This document shows, in pieces, positions 62,834-64,000 of a stretch of DNA of 64,000 nucleotides (its first letter is position 1; the number at the start of each line of letters is the position of its first letter). Below the pieces are notes generated by a model that made no database searches, was not told the origin of the DNA, and saw only the letters and a list, made by a program, of their open reading frames with translations. The position numbers and the translations under genes were made by a program. This DNA comes from Hirschia sp964342355 (GTDB taxonomy: Bacteria; Pseudomonadota; Alphaproteobacteria; Caulobacterales; Hyphomonadaceae): assembly GCA_964342355.1 (NCBI GenBank), contig CAYFFG010000012.1, positions 1 to 64,000 on the forward strand, read 5' to 3'.

Positions 62834-63325
62834 CTAGTCGAACAGTGCGTCAATTGCAGATTGGTCTTCGCTGGACGCGTCATCCTCGACCGCAACACCA
62901 TGTTGCCCAAACCCATTGGGATTGATAACGCCGCCAACCTTGGAGATCATGGAATAAAGCTGCGCCGCTTCGCCGGACGGATCTTGAACAGCGTCCACCC
63001 CCTGTTCAAGCTTAGTCTGAACATTTGCGATGCCAGCTTCAACCTCCTTGCATGCGGCGTCGAACTGCGCGCGAATGCATGGATCGCAATTTTCAAACGC
63101 ATGGATGGCAAGTTCTTTGGCTCGAAAACCTGTTACAAGAAAATGCTCGGCATATGTGATCGGGCGCCATTCAAGGATTTCTTCGGCCATGTCCGGCATT
63201 GAGCCCAACATGTCGACCAACATAGCGACTTCATTGTAATGATTAAGGTAATCGGTCGCCAAACCGGTTTCCGGATTAATGTTGGCCGCCGCCAATTCAT
63301 CCTTATCCAGTGTGACTGAGTCCAT
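62834..63325 (-). CDS. Unknown mostly helical acidic protein
   Basis: A 163-residue protein without a family I can name. It looks helical (MAEEILEWRPITYAEHFLV, DAACKEVEAGIANVQTKLEQG), with a flexible acidic C-terminus (DDASSEDQSAIDALFD). The open frame extends 21 codons upstream to 63388, but the ATG at 63325 gives a more plausible N-terminus. It is probably cotranscribed with the UPF0260 gene and is divergent from the last gene of the window. Confidence 0.7.
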   Translation of the reverse strand: MDSVTLDKDELAAANINPETGLATDYLNHYNEVAMLVDMLGSMPDMAEEILEWRPITYAEHFLVTGFRAKELAIHAFENCDPCIRAQFDAACKEVEAGIANVQTKLEQGVDAVQDPSGEAAQLYSMISKVGGVINPNGFGQHGVAVEDDASSEDQSAIDALFD

Positions 63326-63504
63326 TGTCCCGATGTTTCCTCGTATATTAATTTCAGAACAAATTAGTTTAAGAAAATTACCAACCACTTACCAAATCAT
63401 ATGAGACGTCTATGCGTTGACGTCTGCATCAGCACCTCGCATGAACATGAGTGAGCTGCTAGAAACACGCTTTGCACACTGTCGGAACAGGGTAAAATTC
63501 AACA

Positions 63505-64000
63505 ATGTCAGACCGGGTTTTCTTCCCTTTTATGTTTTTGGTCGGTTGCTTGCTAACTTTTTTGGCGATCTCCCCCTTTTCCACGCGTCTGCCTACAGGT
63601 GCGTTCAGCGCAGCAGGACGTGAAAATGTTCGGGATATGACCGTGAAGGGTATGGACCTCCACCGAATGGCCGGCGGACCAGTTGGGACAATTTATCCGA
63701 TCGGCGAAGGCGAAAACCTGACACTCGAAATCGCTCTGGAAGAAAAAGACGCCTACAATGAGCCGCTTTACGGACCTTACCTGACGCTGGAAGCGGATAT
63801 TGAGAACATCTATTCTGACAAAAAACTGCGGGTGATCATAACCGCGCGAACAGCGAACACAAAGCCAGCTGTGGAGTTTCAGACCGCCTATGTGTCAGAT
63901 GCCGGAACGGATTCCGGCTGGAAGACTTATGTTCTCTCCCAAGACTTTCAAGAATACGCTTTTGAATACCACACCCCTCCGACCGGTCTTAACGTTGGCT
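63505..64000 (+). CDS. Unknown membrane-anchored protein, cut by the window end
   Basis: At least 165 residues are visible and the frame is still open at the edge. The N-terminus has one hydrophobic segment (about residues 6-22, FFPFMFLVGCLLTFLAI) with few charges, then a likely periplasmic beta-rich part (NLTLEIALEEKD, LRVIITARTANTKPAVEF, EYAFEYHTP) that resembles a carbohydrate-binding or jelly-roll layer. No catalytic motif is visible yet. It is divergent from the helical gene. Single-anchor topology is inferred. Confidence 0.75.
   Translation, partial: MSDRVFFPFMFLVGCLLTFLAISPFSTRLPTGAFSAAGRENVRDMTVKGMDLHRMAGGPVGTIYPIGEGENLTLEIALEEKDAYNEPLYGPYLTLEADIENIYSDKKLRVIITARTANTKPAVEFQTAYVSDAGTDSGWKTYVLSQDFQEYAFEYHTPPTGLNVG

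Overview
The window is a gene-dense, mostly core stretch of an alphaproteobacterial chromosome. The order aroA-cmk-rpsA-ihfB with a divergent FYDLN-acid protein gene, a PhaB/PhaR pair, the loose neighbourhood thrS-yidD-NifU-like-folE-hisI, rluD upstream of rpoH, and a ybgC/tolQRAB-pal-cpoB-tilS-ftsH run are all typical of that class. Base composition looks like the mid-50s % G+C by eye (not computed). A marine stalked or budding group such as Hyphomonadaceae/Maricaulales is a reasonable guess, but it is inference. There is no rRNA, CRISPR array, insertion sequence or complete prophage; one tRNA (Ala-GGC) is present.

Layout. 0.2-7.4 kb: tryptophan genes (trpF, trpB), IHF-beta, ribosomal protein S1, cmk, aroA and the FYDLN protein. 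7.5-9.9 kb: tRNA-Ala, PII protein, a methyltransferase and glyoxalase II. 9.9-13.8 kb: polyhydroxyalkanoate control (phaB, phaR) with small regulators and unknowns. 13.9-19.1 kb: a surface-glycan module (two family-2 glycosyltransferases, an ArnT-like transferase, an O-antigen ligase-like protein). 19.2-28.9 kb: thrS, yidD, rluA, a thioesterase, a NifU-like scaffold, exoD, a lipoprotein hydrolase, cysS, folE, a lone receiver domain and hisI. 29.1-35.7 kb: an endolysin-protease fusion, rluD, a Tat-type TIM-barrel lipoprotein, rpoH, and two Rossmann proteins that both look abnormal. 35.7-48 kb: purA, a PagL-like lipid A deacylase, ruvB, and the Tol-Pal envelope system with an OpgC-family gene inserted. 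48-54 kb: ftsH, folP, nitroreductase, a membrane-anchored TIR protein translationally overlapping thiD, and a small DMT transporter. 54-58.4 kb: phzF-like gene and the serine operon serC-MazG-like-serA with a structured leader. 58.4-64 kb: an HxlR regulator divergent from a WrbA-like flavoprotein, a TauE/SafE-like protein, ruvCA, a UPF0260 protein and unknowns, the last one cut by the window edge.

The most unusual items are (1) the TIR-transmembrane-Cys-rich protein coupled to thiD, (2) the GH108 muramidase fused to a trypsin-like protease domain, (3) an epimerase homologue that has lost its catalytic Tyr and Lys, (4) an SDR gene after rpoH with no usable start codon in frame, (5) a serC leader with mutually exclusive stems that hides the ribosome binding site, and (6) matching Pro-Thr repeat linkers in TolA and Pal.
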